Assembly: GCA_937958005.1 (NCBI GenBank)
Contig: CALGOB010000062.1
Span: forward strand, 62,001 to 126,000
Source: an uncultured Cyclobacteriaceae bacterium
Lineage (GTDB): Bacteria > Bacteroidota > Bacteroidia > Cytophagales > Cyclobacteriaceae
Direction of reading: 5' to 3'
DNA: 64,000 nucleotides
This document shows, piece by piece, positions 10,617 to 19,549 of this stretch (the first letter of the stretch is position 1; each line of letters opens with the position of its first letter). The notes beneath the pieces are model-generated. The model searched no databases, was not told where the DNA came from, and saw only the letters and a program-made list of their open reading frames with translations. Position numbers and translations under genes: made by a program.

Positions 10617-11690
10617 TCATTCTGAGGGTAAGGTAAATGTCGATAAAACGGCATCTAATTCCCTCATTAAATTCTTTTTATCCTCACCCGGAGCATAAAC
10701 GTAGCCCTCAATATAAAAAAGTTTTCCTTGTTTTTCATCTACAAAGACATAACTAATATATGGGCCACCACCTGAAGAGTCACTTATTTTCCAGAGCCCT
10801 CTATTTCTTAGGGCAAACTTCTTCTTAAAAGTTATGGTATCTGTAAGCATAGGCAGTATGCTTTGTTGAGTGATATAGATCTTAGGTTTCTCACCATCCC
10901 TTAGATAGGTACTTGTTATCTCTTCTCGCAAATCCGAAATCCTATCTAATTGATATTGTGTACTATAATTCTCTTCATAGATGAAAAAATTCTTTTCTAC
11001 CTTAGGGTCTAATTGCCTGATCCACACAAAATTTTGAAGGTTCTTAGCCAAATCATACCCATATGGGATCTTAATTCCATAACCATGGCTTCCACTAATA
11101 GTTTCTTCTATTTCCTTAGACCTACTAACAAATAATTTTTTCTTTAACCTTTCTTGTTCTTCCCTTTCAAATATATTTTTAATGTATTCCTCTTTTTCTG
11201 CTATTTTCTTGGCTAGTAGGTCTTTATTTTTAGCGAACAAAAATACCACAATCTGTCCTCGGGCAAATTGATCTCTTAATACTATAATGTATTTACTCGT
11301 ATCATTATATATGTTATTCAAAGTCTCTTTTGCAATTAACCTCCGTAGTGCCTTGCTTTCTTTAGATGGATCGTCTAATGAGATTACATACAATAAATTT
11401 TTAGCTTTTTTCAGTACATTATTTACTCTTAAAGGATTGACTTTTCTGAGCACAAATTGTGATTCATCTTGAGGCAGCGCAACTACCGGTTTTTGCAAAG
11501 TATTTTGTAACACCTTACCTACTTTTCCTTCCCATTGTACTGAATCAATAACTGTTACTATTTCCCCAATCTCTCCATTCGCTTGAGCCAACAATAAGTT
11601 ATTCGATTTCTTAGTATTTGGTTTGTTTTCTGTACAACCCAACAACACACTTATACATAAGATCAACAGCAATAGATTACGAGTTTTCAT
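10617..11690 (-). CDS. DUF4837 family lipoprotein
   Basis: A 357-residue protein matching the Bacteroidota DUF4837 family, whose function is unknown. The N-terminus is a lipoprotein signal with lipobox LLGC (Cys19), so the mature protein is probably membrane-anchored. Family-like features are the VIDSVQWEGKVGKVLQ start, the LLYVISLDD segment, a basic helical segment near the middle (about residues 165-195), and GGPYISYVFVDEKQGKLFYIEGYVY near the end. It lies between malic enzyme (31 bp) and the MltD-like transglycosylase (23 bp), all on one strand. Neighbouring envelope genes suggest a cell-envelope role, but this is only context. Confidence 0.8.
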   Translation of the reverse strand: MKTRNLLLLILCISVLLGCTENKPNTKKSNNLLLAQANGEIGEIVTVIDSVQWEGKVGKVLQNTLQKPVVALPQDESQFVLRKVNPLRVNNVLKKAKNLLYVISLDDPSKESKALRRLIAKETLNNIYNDTSKYIIVLRDQFARGQIVVFLFAKNKDLLAKKIAEKEEYIKNIFEREEQERLKKKLFVSRSKEIEETISGSHGYGIKIPYGYDLAKNLQNFVWIRQLDPKVEKNFFIYEENYSTQYQLDRISDLREEITSTYLRDGEKPKIYITQQSILPMLTDTITFKKKFALRNRGLWKISDSSGGGPYISYVFVDEKQGKLFYIEGYVYAPGEDKKNLMRELDAVLSTFTLPSE

Positions 11691-11713
11691 AATTTAGTTT
11701 TATTTTAAGATTG

Positions 11714-13114
11714 TTAATCTGTTCCTATTAACAGTTTTTGACCTGGCTTAATTTTATTTCCTGTCAAGTTATTAAGTTCCTTAATTCTTGCAATTGGCAC
11801 ATCATTGTAAAGCTTTGATATGTCCCAAAGAGTATCGCCCTGCTTTACTTGATAAAATTTACCTTTTTCTCCAGTTTTCAACTTGCTACCAGTCTGTTTA
11901 CTTTTTGATTTATCCTTATTGTCTAAAGTTCCCGTATAGAGTTTTTTTGTTTTACTACTATAAGCCGGTAAAACCCAGATATTAAGCCTTTGCCCAACCC
12001 TTATTAAATTTCCTCTTATTCTGTTCCACCTTCTTAAATCTGAAACTCGCACATGATGTCGAATTGCAATTTTCCCCAGTACGTCTCCATTTCTTACACG
12101 ATAGCTGATTTTTTGTCTCCCAAACGTACTTCCTGGTGTATTTCTTGCCAGATACTCCAATTTTTTCTGACCTACCTTAGCTGCAGTATCGTATAAAAAA
12201 ATTCTGTTTTTAACAATATGATTTTTTAAATCAGATGGTATTCTTAAAGGAAAGTTTCTAGTCTTGGCAGGTAGTGCTCCGCGTTTTATTTGTGGATTTA
12301 ATTTTGCCAAATCATCGTAACATAAGTTCAATTGATTACAAAAAGTCTCCAAATGAAAATATTGGTTAATCCTAATCGTATCGTATTCAGGTAAAAACTG
12401 TTGATCTATAGTAGTTAGATTGTGCTGATCTGCATATTTAAGTGTATAGATTATTGCTACAAATTGAGGTAAATAAGATCTGGTTTCTCTAGGTAAATGT
12501 CTGTAAACCTCCCAAAATCTCTTTTTATATCCACTTCTCCTGATGGCCTTCCTGACATTTCCGGGTCCTGCATTATATGCTGCTATCGCTAATTCCCAAT
12601 CGTCAAAAATATTATGCAGTTGCTTGAGGTACTTACATGCTGCTTCAGTAGATTCTTCAGGATCCATTCTTTCATCGATATACCAGTCTTGGTGTAGCCC
12701 AAAGGACCTACCAGTAGCTGGCATAAACTGCCAAAGTCCTACAGCCCCTACCCTAGAAATTGCGTTTGGATTAAGTGCAGACTCAATTACTGACAGGTAT
12801 TTAAGTTCATCTGGTAATCCATATTCCTTTAATTTCTTTTCGAATAAAGGGAAATACACCTCCTTTTTCATCAAAATATTACGGGAATAAGCCCTATCTC
12901 GTATGGCAAAATATTCAATAAAAGACTGCACATTTGCATTAAAAGTTAGAGGGATTTCACTTTGGATACATGAGAGTCTATCTTCTACCAACTCATAATT
13001 TATTTCAGGAATAAATTCAGGGATTCCATTTTTTAAAATATCCTGACCAAGAGCAACTTGCCCAATAAAAACAAAAGCAAAAAACAATGGGTACAGTCTG
13101 ATCAGTCTATCCAT
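11714..13114 (-). CDS. mltD: MltD-like lytic murein transglycosylase with two LysM domains
   Basis: A 466-residue peptidoglycan lytic transglycosylase that cleaves MurNAc-GlcNAc bonds with 1,6-anhydro product formation. A signal peptide covers residues 1-23. The GH23-type catalytic domain (about 95-240) contains KYLSVIESALNP with catalytic Glu111, VGLWQFMPATGRSFGL and AIAAYNAGPGNVRKAIR. LysM modules follow at about 333-380 (YRVRNGDVLGKIAIRHHV) and 418-465 (YQVKQGDTLWDISKLY). Unlike E. coli MltD, no lipobox is seen. It begins 2 bp after the gatA stop on the same strand, so the two are probably co-transcribed. Confidence 0.9.
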   Translation of the reverse strand: MDRLIRLYPLFFAFVFIGQVALGQDILKNGIPEFIPEINYELVEDRLSCIQSEIPLTFNANVQSFIEYFAIRDRAYSRNILMKKEVYFPLFEKKLKEYGLPDELKYLSVIESALNPNAISRVGAVGLWQFMPATGRSFGLHQDWYIDERMDPEESTEAACKYLKQLHNIFDDWELAIAAYNAGPGNVRKAIRRSGYKKRFWEVYRHLPRETRSYLPQFVAIIYTLKYADQHNLTTIDQQFLPEYDTIRINQYFHLETFCNQLNLCYDDLAKLNPQIKRGALPAKTRNFPLRIPSDLKNHIVKNRIFLYDTAAKVGQKKLEYLARNTPGSTFGRQKISYRVRNGDVLGKIAIRHHVRVSDLRRWNRIRGNLIRVGQRLNIWVLPAYSSKTKKLYTGTLDNKDKSKSKQTGSKLKTGEKGKFYQVKQGDTLWDISKLYNDVPIARIKELNNLTGNKIKPGQKLLIGTD

Positions 13115-13116
13115 CC

Positions 13117-14541
13117 TTAGTTTACTTCAGCAAGTATTTGACGGGCAAACGCCAATAGCTTTTCTTCAGAAAAGTGTCTTGACATGATTTGGATACCAAT
13201 GGGCATTCCTTCTTTATCCACTCCATAAGGGATTGAAATTGCAGGGATTCCCGCTACTGAGGCTTGTACTGTAAATAAATCAGCAAGAAACATCTCAAGA
13301 GAATCATTAATAGACCCAATGTCAAATGCTACAGTAGATGTGGTAGGAGAAACAATAAAATCATATTTAGAAAGGATCTCTTCTGTCTGTTCTTTAATTA
13401 GCCTTCTTGCTTTTTGTGCTTTTGTATAAAAAGCATCATAATAACTGGCGCTCAGCACAAAAGTGCCTAACATTATCCTTCTTTTTACCTCTTCACCAAA
13501 ACCCTCAGACCTTGTTTTTTTATACATGGATTCTAGGTTCTTAGAATCCTCTGTTCTATGGCCAAACTTAACGCCATCATACCTAGATAAGTTTGAACTA
13601 GCTTCCGCTGTTGTTAAAATATAGTAAGTAGGCAATAGGTAATCTAATAAGTCAAAATTAGCTTCGGATACCTGATGTCCTCTATTTGTTAGTTTTTTTA
13701 ACAAATTTTCTACTGCATCTTTTATTTCATGATTTAAGCCTTCATGACTTAAAGTCTCTGCTAGATAGGCTACTTTAAACTTATCTTCTTTTTGTAATTT
13801 TTGCGTATAAGCTGGTACCTCTTTAGTAGATACAGTACTATCGTATTCATCGTCACCAGCCATAGTTTCTAATAGCAAAGCAGAATCTTCAACAGATTTG
13901 GTCAGTGTACCAATTGTATCAAAAGAGCTTGCATAGGCCGCTAGTCCATATCTTGATATTCTCGAATAGGTCGGTTTCATTCCTACAACACCACAAAATG
14001 CTGCTGGTTGTCTTACCGACCCTCCAGTATCTGTTCCCAGGGATACTTGACACATATCCATCTGTACCGCTACAGCTGAACCTCCTGAAGATCCTCCCGG
14101 TACTTTCTGATTTCCTTTTCCGTTGACTACAGGTCCATACGCAGAATTTTCATTGGAAGAGCCCATTGCAAATTCATCACAATTCTGTCTACCAATAATA
14201 ATAGCGTCTTGATCTATAAGTCTTTGAACTGCACTAGCTGTGAACTGTGATTTAAAACCAGTCAATATTTTACTCGCACTTCCCAGCCCGTGTCCTTTAT
14301 AAGCAAGAACATCTTTTATTCCTACCACCAATCCCGCTAAAGTTCCGGCAGAATTATTTTCTATTTTTTCTTGGATGCGTTTAGCTTGCTCTAAGGCTTC
14401 TTCTTCATATACCTCCAAAAACACATTCAGTTGACTATGTTTATGGATATTGACAAGGTAATGGTTAACCAAAGTCTCACAGGTTACAATCTGATCTTCC
14501 AGATCTTTCCTGATTTCTAAATAAGAGGAGTAATTCTTCAA
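13117..14541 (-). CDS. gatA: Asp-tRNA(Asn)/Glu-tRNA(Gln) amidotransferase subunit A
   Basis: The 474-residue amidase-signature subunit of GatCAB, which releases ammonia from glutamine to convert misacylated Glu-tRNA(Gln) or Asp-tRNA(Asn). The Ser-cisSer-Lys triad is visible: Lys76 in VVGIKDV, Ser151 in VPGGSSGGSAVAV, and Ser175 in GTDTGGSVRQPA. The spacing equals that of characterised GatA proteins. FDTIGTLTKSVEDSALLL and the C-terminal GIPAISIPYGVDKEGMPIGIQI also fit. gatB and gatC are not in the window, which is common in Bacteroidota. The start is an ATG at 14539-14541, 12 bp after the tatA stop. Confidence 0.95.
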   Translation of the reverse strand: MKNYSSYLEIRKDLEDQIVTCETLVNHYLVNIHKHSQLNVFLEVYEEEALEQAKRIQEKIENNSAGTLAGLVVGIKDVLAYKGHGLGSASKILTGFKSQFTASAVQRLIDQDAIIIGRQNCDEFAMGSSNENSAYGPVVNGKGNQKVPGGSSGGSAVAVQMDMCQVSLGTDTGGSVRQPAAFCGVVGMKPTYSRISRYGLAAYASSFDTIGTLTKSVEDSALLLETMAGDDEYDSTVSTKEVPAYTQKLQKEDKFKVAYLAETLSHEGLNHEIKDAVENLLKKLTNRGHQVSEANFDLLDYLLPTYYILTTAEASSNLSRYDGVKFGHRTEDSKNLESMYKKTRSEGFGEEVKRRIMLGTFVLSASYYDAFYTKAQKARRLIKEQTEEILSKYDFIVSPTTSTVAFDIGSINDSLEMFLADLFTVQASVAGIPAISIPYGVDKEGMPIGIQIMSRHFSEEKLLAFARQILAEVN

Positions 14542-14553
14542 AATAGCAATATA

Positions 14554-14748
14554 TTATTTGTTGCTTTTTCCTCCTTCGTCTATCTCATTTTTAATATCCT
14601 TGGTAGCATCTTTGAATTCCCTAATTCCTTTACCTAATCCACGCGCTATTTCAGGAATTCTTTTAGCTCCAAAGAAAACAACTACCACTAGACCTATAAC
14701 GATCCATTCCACCCCACTTGGCATCCCTATTGCTAACACTGTGTTCAT
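14554..14748 (-). CDS. tatA: Sec-independent translocase TatA
   Basis: A 64-residue TatA/TatE component of the twin-arginine pathway, which exports folded proteins across the inner membrane. It shows the family layout: a short periplasmic N-terminus, one transmembrane helix (about residues 12-27, EWIVIGLVVVVFFG), the hinge and amphipathic helix FGAKRIPEIARGLGKGIREFKDA, and a charged tail. Encoded just upstream of gatA. No tatC is visible nearby, so the rest of the Tat system must lie elsewhere. Confidence 0.93.
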   Translation of the reverse strand: MNTVLAIGMPSGVEWIVIGLVVVVFFGAKRIPEIARGLGKGIREFKDATKDIKNEIDEGGKSNK

Positions 14749-14825
14749 AATTCTCCTATTTTAAAAGTGATCCAACAAAGATAACGGATTAAATGCAGGT
14801 AAAAAACTTAATTCAAGGTTTGAAT

Positions 14826-16019
14826 CTAGCGATTCGACAACCATTTCTCAGGGTTTAGAGTCTTTGTATTCTTCCAGATTTGGAATTGGAGTTGCGACAC
14901 TCCTTCTTTCGTGGTTAGAACCTCACCAATCACTTCGTTTGTTTTCACACTTTGTCCTAGTTTCACATCCACATCTTCTAAGTATGCATAAGTGGTGAAA
15001 TAATCCCCATGCTTAATGATCAACATATTTTTATAGAGGGGAACTCCCTTTTGTATCACCGCTACTTTTCCCTCAAAAACAGCTCGTACCTTTTCACTTT
15101 TCTGTGTCTGAATAATTACTCCTTTATTATCTTCGTACTCCCCTTTAAGTACAGGGTGAGGGTGTTTACCAAATTTCATGGAAACAAATCCATTGTTTAC
15201 TGGCCAAGGGATCTTATTCCTGTTTTTTTCAAATGAAGCACTCAAAATGCTTAAATCAACCTTAGCAGTCGTCTTTTTGCTTGTTTCTAATTTGATAATA
15301 TTTGTTATTAAACCATCTAATTTTTTAATAGCATTATTTCTATCAGCCAACTCAGTTTTCAGTTGTTTTTCCTTTTTACTCAATTCTGAAATCAACCCAC
15401 TCTGTTTCCCTTTTAATTTTAACAGTTTGCTATTTTCATTTACTTGTTCTCTCAATAGGATATCTTGCTTTTCTTTTTTAGACACAACAGCTCCTATCTG
15501 ATTCTTCAATTCTTGGCTAACAATTTCAATTTCCTGCGCTTGAGCTTTTCTAGCTTCAGCATATTGTTCTAGGTATTTCATCCTCCTTGTCAATTGATTA
15601 AAAGTGGAAGATGAAAATAAATAAGTCAGTTTACTTAATCCCCAGTTAGATTTATAAGAAGCATATATCATAGCAGCATATTCTTCTTTCAATTTTTCTA
15701 AATCACTTGATAGGGCAGTGGTGACGATATTCAAATCGCTGATATCAGTCTCCAAGTAGTTCACTTCTTCAGAAATAGAACTTATTAAAGCTTTTCTCGC
15801 TGAGATCTGCTGATTTAATGCCCTAAGTTGACCTAATGAAGTTTGTTTTTTCTCTTCTGTTTGGAACAGAATTTCCTGTGCCTCTTTAATTTTAGCTAGG
15901 TTTTCCTTCTTTTCCTTTTCTAATTGGCTTCTACTTTTCTGTGCCAACACTAAAGGAGCATAAGCAAGGAAAGAAAAGCACAATAAAACGGACAACCAAT
16001 AAGATTTATTTTTTTTCAT
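14826..16019 (-). CDS. envC: EnvC-like murein hydrolase activator (degenerate M23 domain)
   Basis: A 397-residue exported protein with a signal peptide (about 1-26), a long coiled-coil region (about 27-255, Lys/Glu/Gln-rich heptads) and a C-terminal LytM/M23 fold (about 270-397). The M23 zinc ligands are not conserved: the HxGxD region reads EDNKGVIIQ, the YAHL His is replaced (YAYLEDV) and the final LHFEI His is replaced (LQFQIW). Loss of zinc binding is the hallmark of EnvC-type factors, which activate amidases at the division septum instead of cutting peptidoglycan. The start overlaps the end of the DUF4292 gene by 14 bp, indicating coupled translation. Confidence 0.85.
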   Translation of the reverse strand: MKKNKSYWLSVLLCFSFLAYAPLVLAQKSRSQLEKEKKENLAKIKEAQEILFQTEEKKQTSLGQLRALNQQISARKALISSISEEVNYLETDISDLNIVTTALSSDLEKLKEEYAAMIYASYKSNWGLSKLTYLFSSSTFNQLTRRMKYLEQYAEARKAQAQEIEIVSQELKNQIGAVVSKKEKQDILLREQVNENSKLLKLKGKQSGLISELSKKEKQLKTELADRNNAIKKLDGLITNIIKLETSKKTTAKVDLSILSASFEKNRNKIPWPVNNGFVSMKFGKHPHPVLKGEYEDNKGVIIQTQKSEKVRAVFEGKVAVIQKGVPLYKNMLIIKHGDYFTTYAYLEDVDVKLGQSVKTNEVIGEVLTTKEGVSQLQFQIWKNTKTLNPEKWLSNR

Positions 16020-16758
16020 ATTTCTGTGGAATTCTAAAAGAAAACCTTAATGGTTTCTTTACAACAGAAGCCTTATTATACACAATATTAACAATGGTTT
16101 TGTTATTTAAGCCACTGGTCTTATTGAAATAATTAAAAGAAGAAAAAACCTTGAACGGTAAAATCTGCTCATCTATCTCTTGGAAATTCTCATAAACTAC
16201 TTGAAGGGTATTTTGCGATTCCATGTCTTTTACCACAAGTTTCTCTACTTTCATAGACTTTCTGCCAATGTAACTATCAAACAGGAATTTACCTTCTTTC
16301 TGTTGGTAATTGAAATATTCTGGGAGTTTCTGAATATTGGATTTCTCATAAGGGAAAGTAAGATTGCCTGTAATAGCCGATTGAATCAATTGGTAATTGA
16401 TATTGAATTGAAACAGTTCAGATAACTCATCAAAATTATATACTGAATAAGTTTTCTTGATTTTATCCAGTATTACTAGAGAATCAGTAGTTACTATACC
16501 TCGCACACCTTCTATCCCTACCTTTGAGGCCGAAAACCAAATGATACTATCTTTTTTAATTCTAATATCAGTTGTTCCTTTTAAGTCGTTCTTCCCGTCT
16601 TGATATACAATTTTAACCTTAGCTGTCAAGTACTCAAAATCTACTTCTTCAACTTCTAACTCTTCACTTTGAAGATCATTCGAATAGTTGTACAAATTCT
16701 TTTTACACGCTGAAAACAGCAAGACAATCAAGCATAACAAAGCTGTAATTTTATTCAT
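16006..16758 (-). CDS. DUF4292 family lipoprotein
   Basis: A 250-residue protein matching DUF4292, a Bacteroidota lipoprotein family with an LolB/LolA-like character in general. I chose the ATG at 16756-16758 (MNKITALLCLIVLLFSACKKN), because it begins a clear lipoprotein signal with lipobox FSAC; a TTG ten codons upstream is less likely. Segments DFEYLTAKVKIVYQDG, KDSIIWFSASKVGIEGVRG and TDSLVILDKIKKTYSVYNFDEL are typical of the family. It overlaps the TPR gene by 8 bp and EnvC by 14 bp, so TPR-DUF4292-EnvC looks like a tightly coupled operon, probably for envelope or outer-membrane lipoprotein handling (inference). Confidence 0.8.
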   Translation of the reverse strand: MNKITALLCLIVLLFSACKKNLYNYSNDLQSEELEVEEVDFEYLTAKVKIVYQDGKNDLKGTTDIRIKKDSIIWFSASKVGIEGVRGIVTTDSLVILDKIKKTYSVYNFDELSELFQFNINYQLIQSAITGNLTFPYEKSNIQKLPEYFNYQQKEGKFLFDSYIGRKSMKVEKLVVKDMESQNTLQVVYENFQEIDEQILPFKVFSSFNYFNKTSGLNNKTIVNIVYNKASVVKKPLRFSFRIPQKYEKK

Positions 16759-18499
16759 AGAGTTTGCGATCGGCAATTTTCTTATCAATTAGATCTGAGG
16801 CCATTCCTACATTTTTAGCTTTCTGCCATTGAGATACAGCCTCATCTTTACGCCCTAATTTAAACAAAACATCTCCATAATGTTCAAAAATTATTCCATC
16901 AACTCCTTCTAGACTTATTGCTTTCTCAAAAACTTTCTTAGATTCTTTGTACTTCCCGCTCTTATAGAGTGCCCATCCATGAGTATCTAGGTAAGAAGTA
17001 TTCTCTGGGTTTCTCTCAGTTAATACCTTAGACATTTCTAATGCTTTGCCCAAGTTCTCGCCCCTTAAGGAAAGGTAATAACTATAGTTATTAAGCGCAT
17101 AAGTATTATTCTCATCTATTTCAAGCGCCTTTTCGAAAGATTTATCTGATTCTTCAAAATTTCCAAGGCCATTGTATGCATCTCCTAGTTGTCCATAAAG
17201 CGCATTTAATAAATTCTTATCTCTTCTGGCATAGCGAACCCCTTTCTCCATTTCATAAATGGATTCTTTATAATTCTTTTTCATTAAGTGTGCCGCCCCT
17301 CCATAAAAATAAAGCAATGCTTGATTAGGATAAATTTCTTTCGCTCTTTCACATTGCGAAATTACTTTATCAAAATTCCCTAATTCTGTCTCAATAACTA
17401 TGATATTCTGCCAGACTTCAAACTTACCCTCGTCTTCTTTCACTGCCTGCTCGTAGTACTGTAATGCCTCTTCAGCTTTCCCCAGCTGATAGTAAAGATC
17501 ACCAGTCAATGCTAATACTTGAAAATTACTTTCATGGACTTCTGACAAAACAGCCATCATATCAAGTACGTTTTGGACTTTATTTTCATTTTGTAATTTT
17601 GGCAAATACTCAAGCAATGTTTTTACTTTAGTTTCTACTGAGAGATTTTTATCTTTAATCGGTTTTTCCAGTAATTTCAGACTTTTATCAAATTTCCCAT
17701 CGTTAAATGCCATTTTTGAGGATCTTAAAAGCAACTCATTACTGCTTGGATTAGTAATAATGGCTTCCTCTATTACTCCGTTTACTTCATTTTCAAGGTT
17801 ATTTTTTTCAAGAAAATCAATGTAGGCCAAGTAATTTTCAGGAGAAGGGCTAAATTCCAAAAGATTTATCCATTCTCCCCTTGCAGATTCTTCATCTTTC
17901 AATTTCAGAAAAATCCGTTCCTTTTGCTTGGTTATCTCTATGTATTTACCATAAACATGTTCTATTCTGTTATAGATTGAAATAGATTTCTTTGGTTCAT
18001 CTGTATATTCGTAAATATTAGCTAAATCAAAAAGGTAATCTTCATTCCCTTCAAATCTATCAAACAGTTCTTCATAGTTTTTAGCTGCTGAAGTATAATC
18101 TCCTTGTTGTAAACTTAATTTTGCATTAAGGATGTAATAATATTTATTATCAGGATCTAGCTCTTTTGCTTTTATGGCAAAAGGTAATGCATCTTCAAAT
18201 TTCTCATCTTGCACATATATTTCAGCTATTTTATAATTAGCAGCCGCATTCTTAGAATTGATCTCTAATGATCTGTTGAACATGTCCAGAGATTTAGCGA
18301 AATCTTCTATCAAATAGAATTTTTCAGCTTCAATAAAATAAAATTCAGCTTGAAAAATCTCTTCTTCCGTCAAAGGCTTATTATTAACCTTCTTCTTTTT
18401 GTTTCCTTTTCTCTGTCCAAATGAATCATACTGCAAGGAAAATGTTGAGATCAAAATGATCAACATTATAGATAGGCTCTTATGGACTTTGAATTTCAT
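16751..18499 (-). CDS. Tetratricopeptide-repeat protein
   Basis: A 582-residue exported TPR protein. Residues 1-28 form a signal peptide. Multiple 34-residue repeats run from about 45 to 575; the clearest are AAANYKIAEIYVQDEKFEDALPF, GDLYYQLGKAEEALQYYEQAVKEDE-like, and GQLGDAYNGLGNFEESDKSFEKALE-like. Repeats of this kind form a superhelix that holds protein partners; no catalytic domain is seen. It is the first gene of the TPR-DUF4292-EnvC set (8-bp overlap with the next gene) and lies 4 bp downstream of the nucleotidyltransferase. Partner unknown. Confidence 0.85.
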   Translation of the reverse strand: MKFKVHKSLSIMLIILISTFSLQYDSFGQRKGNKKKKVNNKPLTEEEIFQAEFYFIEAEKFYLIEDFAKSLDMFNRSLEINSKNAAANYKIAEIYVQDEKFEDALPFAIKAKELDPDNKYYYILNAKLSLQQGDYTSAAKNYEELFDRFEGNEDYLFDLANIYEYTDEPKKSISIYNRIEHVYGKYIEITKQKERIFLKLKDEESARGEWINLLEFSPSPENYLAYIDFLEKNNLENEVNGVIEEAIITNPSSNELLLRSSKMAFNDGKFDKSLKLLEKPIKDKNLSVETKVKTLLEYLPKLQNENKVQNVLDMMAVLSEVHESNFQVLALTGDLYYQLGKAEEALQYYEQAVKEDEGKFEVWQNIIVIETELGNFDKVISQCERAKEIYPNQALLYFYGGAAHLMKKNYKESIYEMEKGVRYARRDKNLLNALYGQLGDAYNGLGNFEESDKSFEKALEIDENNTYALNNYSYYLSLRGENLGKALEMSKVLTERNPENTSYLDTHGWALYKSGKYKESKKVFEKAISLEGVDGIIFEHYGDVLFKLGRKDEAVSQWQKAKNVGMASDLIDKKIADRKLYE

Positions 18500-18503
18500 A
18501 TTA

Positions 18504-19508
18504 TTACTGATCTATTTCATTGAAATCGCCTACACTCAAATCTGTTTGAGTATACTTGATTTTAACATTTTTACCAACCATGGAGTTCTTCAGGTTTGCA
18601 AAACTCAAATTTGAATCACTTCCAATAATCGTATTTTCGATAATAGAATTGGTAATTCTTGTTTTTGCACCAACAGAAACTGAGGGGCCTACTACACAAT
18701 TTTCAAGCACTGCTCCATCTGCAATATATACGGGTGGAATGATTACAGTGTTAACTATTTTTGCACTTTGATGAATTAATTCTTCTTTCTTAAGGTAGGT
18801 TAAATAAATTTTATTGGTCTCTACCGTAGCTTTTTTGTTCCCACAATCTAACCAATCATCAACTTGACCCGGCACAAACTGAACTCCTTTTTTCTTTAGG
18901 TTTTCCAAAGCTACCGTTAATTGATATTCGCCACCACTCATGATCTTTTGATCTATCAGTTGCTGAATTTCTTCTCGTAACTTCTCCCCTTCTTTAAAGT
19001 AATAAATTCCAATAATTGCCAAATCAGAGACAAAATCCTCTGGTTTTTCAACGAAATCAGTTATCACATTATTGTCATCTAATTTAATTACTCCAAATGC
19101 ACTTGGATCTTCTACTTGTTTGACCCAAATAATACCATCACTATTTGCATCTAGCTTAAAATTAGCTTTAAAAAGCGTATCAGCGAAAGCTACTATTACA
19201 TTGCCTTGTAACAATTCCTTGGCACAATGAATGGCGTGCGCTGTCCCCAACGCCTCTTCTTGGTAAACTATTCTCCCTTTAGCTCCTAGTGATTCTGCAA
19301 TTTGGATTAGTGAATTCTCTACTTCTTCACCAAAATCACCAATAATAAATGCAATTTCTACTATTTGTTGTTCACAAACGCTCGCTATGTCTACGACTAA
19401 ACGTTCTACAATTGGTTTGCCTGCAATATGCACTAGTGGTTTAGGGGTGGTTAAGGTATGAGGTCTTAACCTTTTACCTCTACCTGCCATTGGAATGATT
19501 AAATTCAT
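18504..19508 (-). CDS. Sugar-phosphate nucleotidyltransferase with C-terminal left-handed beta-helix
   Basis: A 334-residue NDP-sugar pyrophosphorylase-like enzyme that would transfer a nucleotidyl group from an NTP to a sugar 1-phosphate. The N-terminal signature is IIPMAGRGKRLRPHTLTTPKPLVHIAGKPI (shown here as pieces: residues 3-13 hold the G-x-G-x-R loop and residues 20-22 the PKP). Also seen are the EEALGTAHAIHCA base-binding segment, VEKPEDF and MSGGEYQLTVAL. Residues about 250-330 carry hexapeptide-like repeats (VYIADGAVLENCVVGPSVSV). The exact sugar and nucleotide cannot be read from sequence. It precedes the TPR gene by 4 bp and follows the flippase gene, which fits surface polysaccharide synthesis. 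Confidence 0.82.
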   Translation of the reverse strand: MNLIIPMAGRGKRLRPHTLTTPKPLVHIAGKPIVERLVVDIASVCEQQIVEIAFIIGDFGEEVENSLIQIAESLGAKGRIVYQEEALGTAHAIHCAKELLQGNVIVAFADTLFKANFKLDANSDGIIWVKQVEDPSAFGVIKLDDNNVITDFVEKPEDFVSDLAIIGIYYFKEGEKLREEIQQLIDQKIMSGGEYQLTVALENLKKKGVQFVPGQVDDWLDCGNKKATVETNKIYLTYLKKEELIHQSAKIVNTVIIPPVYIADGAVLENCVVGPSVSVGAKTRITNSIIENTIIGSDSNLSFANLKNSMVGKNVKIKYTQTDLSVGDFNEIDQ

Positions 19509-19549
19509 AAATTAATTCTTTCTATCAATGATGTACAGATTTTTAATTC

